Origin: Acidobacteriota bacterium
Lineage (GTDB): Bacteria > Acidobacteriota > Terriglobia > Terriglobales > SCQP01
Length of the DNA stretch: 6,553 nucleotides
NCBI GenBank assembly: GCA_021823305.1
Contig: JAKAOE010000113.1
Location: forward strand, 1-6,553
Reading direction: 5' to 3'
The translations under genes were made by a program, and so were the position numbers. A model generated the notes under the pieces. It was not told where the DNA came from and ran no database searches. It worked only from the letters and a program-made list of their open reading frames with translations. Positions 5,301 through 6,553 of this stretch are shown in pieces (position 1 is the first letter of the stretch; each line of letters begins with the position of its first letter).

Positions 5301-5573
5301 ATGGCCACCGCCATCGTCAACGTCGTGGGCTACGCCGCCGCGGTGGTGGGCTCGGTGTTGATGCTGCCGCAGGCGATCCAGTCGTGGCGGACGCGCAGCG
5401 TCGAAGACCTGTCGCTGGGGATGGTGGTGCTGTACCTGGCCAACTGCCTGCTCTGGGAGCTGTACGGCCTGCTCCTCCACGCCGGCCCGGTCATCGCCGC
5501 CAACGGTATCGGGCTGCTGATCGGCGCCTGGCAGTTCGCCATGCGCGTGAGCTACAAAGCGCCGAAGCAATAG
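5301..5573 (+). CDS. SemiSWEET family sugar transporter (PQ-loop/MtN3 fold)
   Basis: A 90-residue membrane protein with three predicted helices (about 6-25, 38-58, 62-82), the triple-helix unit of bacterial SemiSWEETs. These work as dimers and let mono- or disaccharides cross the inner membrane down their gradient. The PQ motif is LPQAIQSWRTRS (22-33), followed by VEDLSLGM. LLWELYG (50-56) carries W52, and AGPVIAANGIG (61-71) carries N68. These correspond by alignment from memory to the Trp and Asn lining the sugar pocket in the Leptospira and Bradyrhizobium proteins. The ATG follows the upstream regulator stop by 2 bp with no clear Shine-Dalgarno of its own, so translation is probably coupled. 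Placement downstream of the aldolase and shell cluster suggests sugar supply, but the substrate cannot be read from sequence. Confidence 0.9.
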   Translation: MATAIVNVVGYAAAVVGSVLMLPQAIQSWRTRSVEDLSLGMVVLYLANCLLWELYGLLLHAGPVIAANGIGLLIGAWQFAMRVSYKAPKQ

Positions 5574-5614
5574 GCGCGGCTCCGCGGGGGCCCTCTTCCC
5601 CGCTCCGCCGCGCC
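5573..5614. terminator. GC-rich hairpin between convergent SemiSWEET and aconitase genes
   Basis: An outer stem GGCGCGG (5573-5579) / CCGCGCC (5608-5614) and an inner stem GCGGGG (5584-5589) / CCCCGC (5598-5603) nest around an 8-base loop, with a 4-by-4 internal loop between them. It begins on the last base of the SemiSWEET stop and lies 25 bp beyond the aconitase stop, so it could serve both convergent transcripts. Neither side has a strong T-run, so this is only a candidate terminator. Confidence 0.4.
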
Positions 5615-5639
5615 CTCGAAAATTGGGCCGCGCCGGCGC

Positions 5640-6553
5640 TCAGCACTCCTCGATTCGGCCGGCGTCCGCGCTGGCGTGGCCCTTGGCCAACTGGTCGAGC
5701 ACGTAGGGCAGGATGCCGCCGGCGCGGTAGTACGCCAACTCCATCGGCGTGTCGAGGCGGGCGACGGCGGTGAATTGGCGGCGGGCGCCGCCGGAGGCGG
5801 TGGCGGACACCGTGACGCGGGCGCCGGGCTCGAGCTGGTCCAGGCCGGGCAGGTCGTAGGTCTCCTCGCCGGTGAGGCCGAGGCTCTCGGCGGTCTGGCC
5901 GGGCTCGAACTGCAGCGGCAGGATGCCCATGCCGACCAGGTTGCTGCGGTGAATGCGCTCGAAGCTGACCGCGATCACCGCCTGCACGCCCAGCAGGCGC
6001 GGGCCCTTGGCGGCCCAGTCGCGGCTCGATCCGGAACCGTACTCGGCGCCGGCGATCACCAGGCAAGGGACGTTCTCCTTGCGGTAGAGCTCGGAGACGT
6101 CGAAGATGCTCATCACTTTTCCGCCGGGCAAGTGCCGGGTCCAGCCGCCTTCGGTGCCGGGGGCGAGGCGGTTGCGCAGACGGACGTTGGCGAAGGTGCC
6201 GCGCACCATGACTTCGTGGTTGCCGCGGCGCGCGCCGTAGGAGTTGAAATCCGCCGGCTTGACGCCGTGCGCGATCAGGTACTCGCCGGCGGGGCTCTTG
6301 GGGTTGATGCTGCCGGCGGGCGAGATGTGGTCGGTGGTGACGCTGTCGCCGAGCAGCGCCAGCACGCGCGCGCCGCGCAGGGCGGCGGGCGGCGCGGCGG
6401 CGACCGCGAAAAAGGGCGGCTGCTTGATGTAGGTCGAATCCGGCGCCCAGGCGTAGAGCTCGCCGGCGGCGACCGGCAGGCCTTTCCATTGCGCGTCGCC
6501 GGCGAAGACGTCGGCGTACTCGCGGGCGAACATCTCCGGTTGCACGCTCGCTT
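5640..6553 (-). CDS. acnA: aconitate hydratase, C-terminal part (cut by the right edge)
   Basis: About 303 C-terminal residues of the roughly 900-residue monomeric aconitase of the AcnA/IRP1 type, which interconverts citrate and isocitrate through cis-aconitate in the cytosolic TCA cycle using a [4Fe-4S] cluster. The visible part covers the end of the catalytic core and the swivelling domain 4. It includes EMFAREYADVF, the block LGDSVTTDHISPAGSINP, FNSYGARRGNHEVMVRGTFANVRL, and the highly conserved GAEYGSGSSRDWAAKGP with the substrate-binding SRD arginine, followed by FERIHRSNLVGMGILPLQF. The cluster cysteines are N-terminal to the visible part. The frame stays open to the edge (residues ASV before QPEMF), so the GTG at 6545 is internal, not a start. 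The C-terminus ends IEEC. The gene converges on the SemiSWEET gene and is a housekeeping gene probably unrelated to the BMC cluster. Confidence 0.96.
   Translation of the reverse strand, partial: ASVQPEMFAREYADVFAGDAQWKGLPVAAGELYAWAPDSTYIKQPPFFAVAAAPPAALRGARVLALLGDSVTTDHISPAGSINPKSPAGEYLIAHGVKPADFNSYGARRGNHEVMVRGTFANVRLRNRLAPGTEGGWTRHLPGGKVMSIFDVSELYRKENVPCLVIAGAEYGSGSSRDWAAKGPRLLGVQAVIAVSFERIHRSNLVGMGILPLQFEPGQTAESLGLTGEETYDLPGLDQLEPGARVTVSATASGGARRQFTAVARLDTPMELAYYRAGGILPYVLDQLAKGHASADAGRIEEC

Noticed and set aside
5491..6489. A 332-codon minus-strand frame overlapping aconitase
   Set aside because: It is a shadow of acnA in another frame: Arg/Ala/Pro-rich translation with no motif.
1..6553. 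CRISPR arrays, insertion sequences, tRNA or rRNA genes
   Set aside because: I looked for spaced repeats, transposase motifs, terminal inverted repeats and cloverleaf sequence on both strands and found none.

Overview
This is a GC-rich, gene-dense chromosomal stretch. It looks like a member of Acidobacteriota or of a nearby Planctomycetes/Verrucomicrobia-type lineage. That placement is inference from the high GC, the compact layout and the gene content (a microcompartment shell cluster beside a sugar-phosphate-type aldolase, plus a SemiSWEET). No rRNA or tRNA is present to fix the taxon.

Left part (1-2723), all on the minus strand: queA (tRNA queuosine modification) reads into a GT39-type membrane glycosyltransferase only 14 bp downstream. 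A short open frame at the left edge may be the start of a third gene. The adjacent enzyme gene diverges from queA across only 28 bp.

Centre (2752-4883), plus strand, is the notable region. A class II (fuculose-phosphate-type) aldolase is followed by a hairpin with a short T-run. A promoter and a good ribosome binding site then lead into a bacterial microcompartment (BMC) shell cluster: one hexamer-forming BMC-domain protein and three different pentamer-forming EutN/CcmL-family vertex proteins in tandem, the last two overlapping by ATGA. This is a compact shell kit with one candidate cargo enzyme. The aldehyde dehydrogenase, phosphotransacylase, alcohol/lactate dehydrogenase and trimeric shell proteins common in other BMC loci are absent from the window. 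The likely theme is cleavage of a deoxysugar phosphate to dihydroxyacetone phosphate and a volatile aldehyde, as in the aldolase-containing BMCs of planctomycetes.

Right part: still on the plus strand come an orphan XRE-type antitoxin-like regulator, preceded by a perfect 8-bp inverted repeat that looks like its operator, and, 2 bp after it, a SemiSWEET sugar transporter. Converging on them from the minus strand is the C-terminal third of aconitase, which runs off the right edge. A GC-rich hairpin separates the two. No gene-free stretch longer than 300 bases exists; the longest gap (3535-3692) holds the terminator-like hairpin and the shell promoter.
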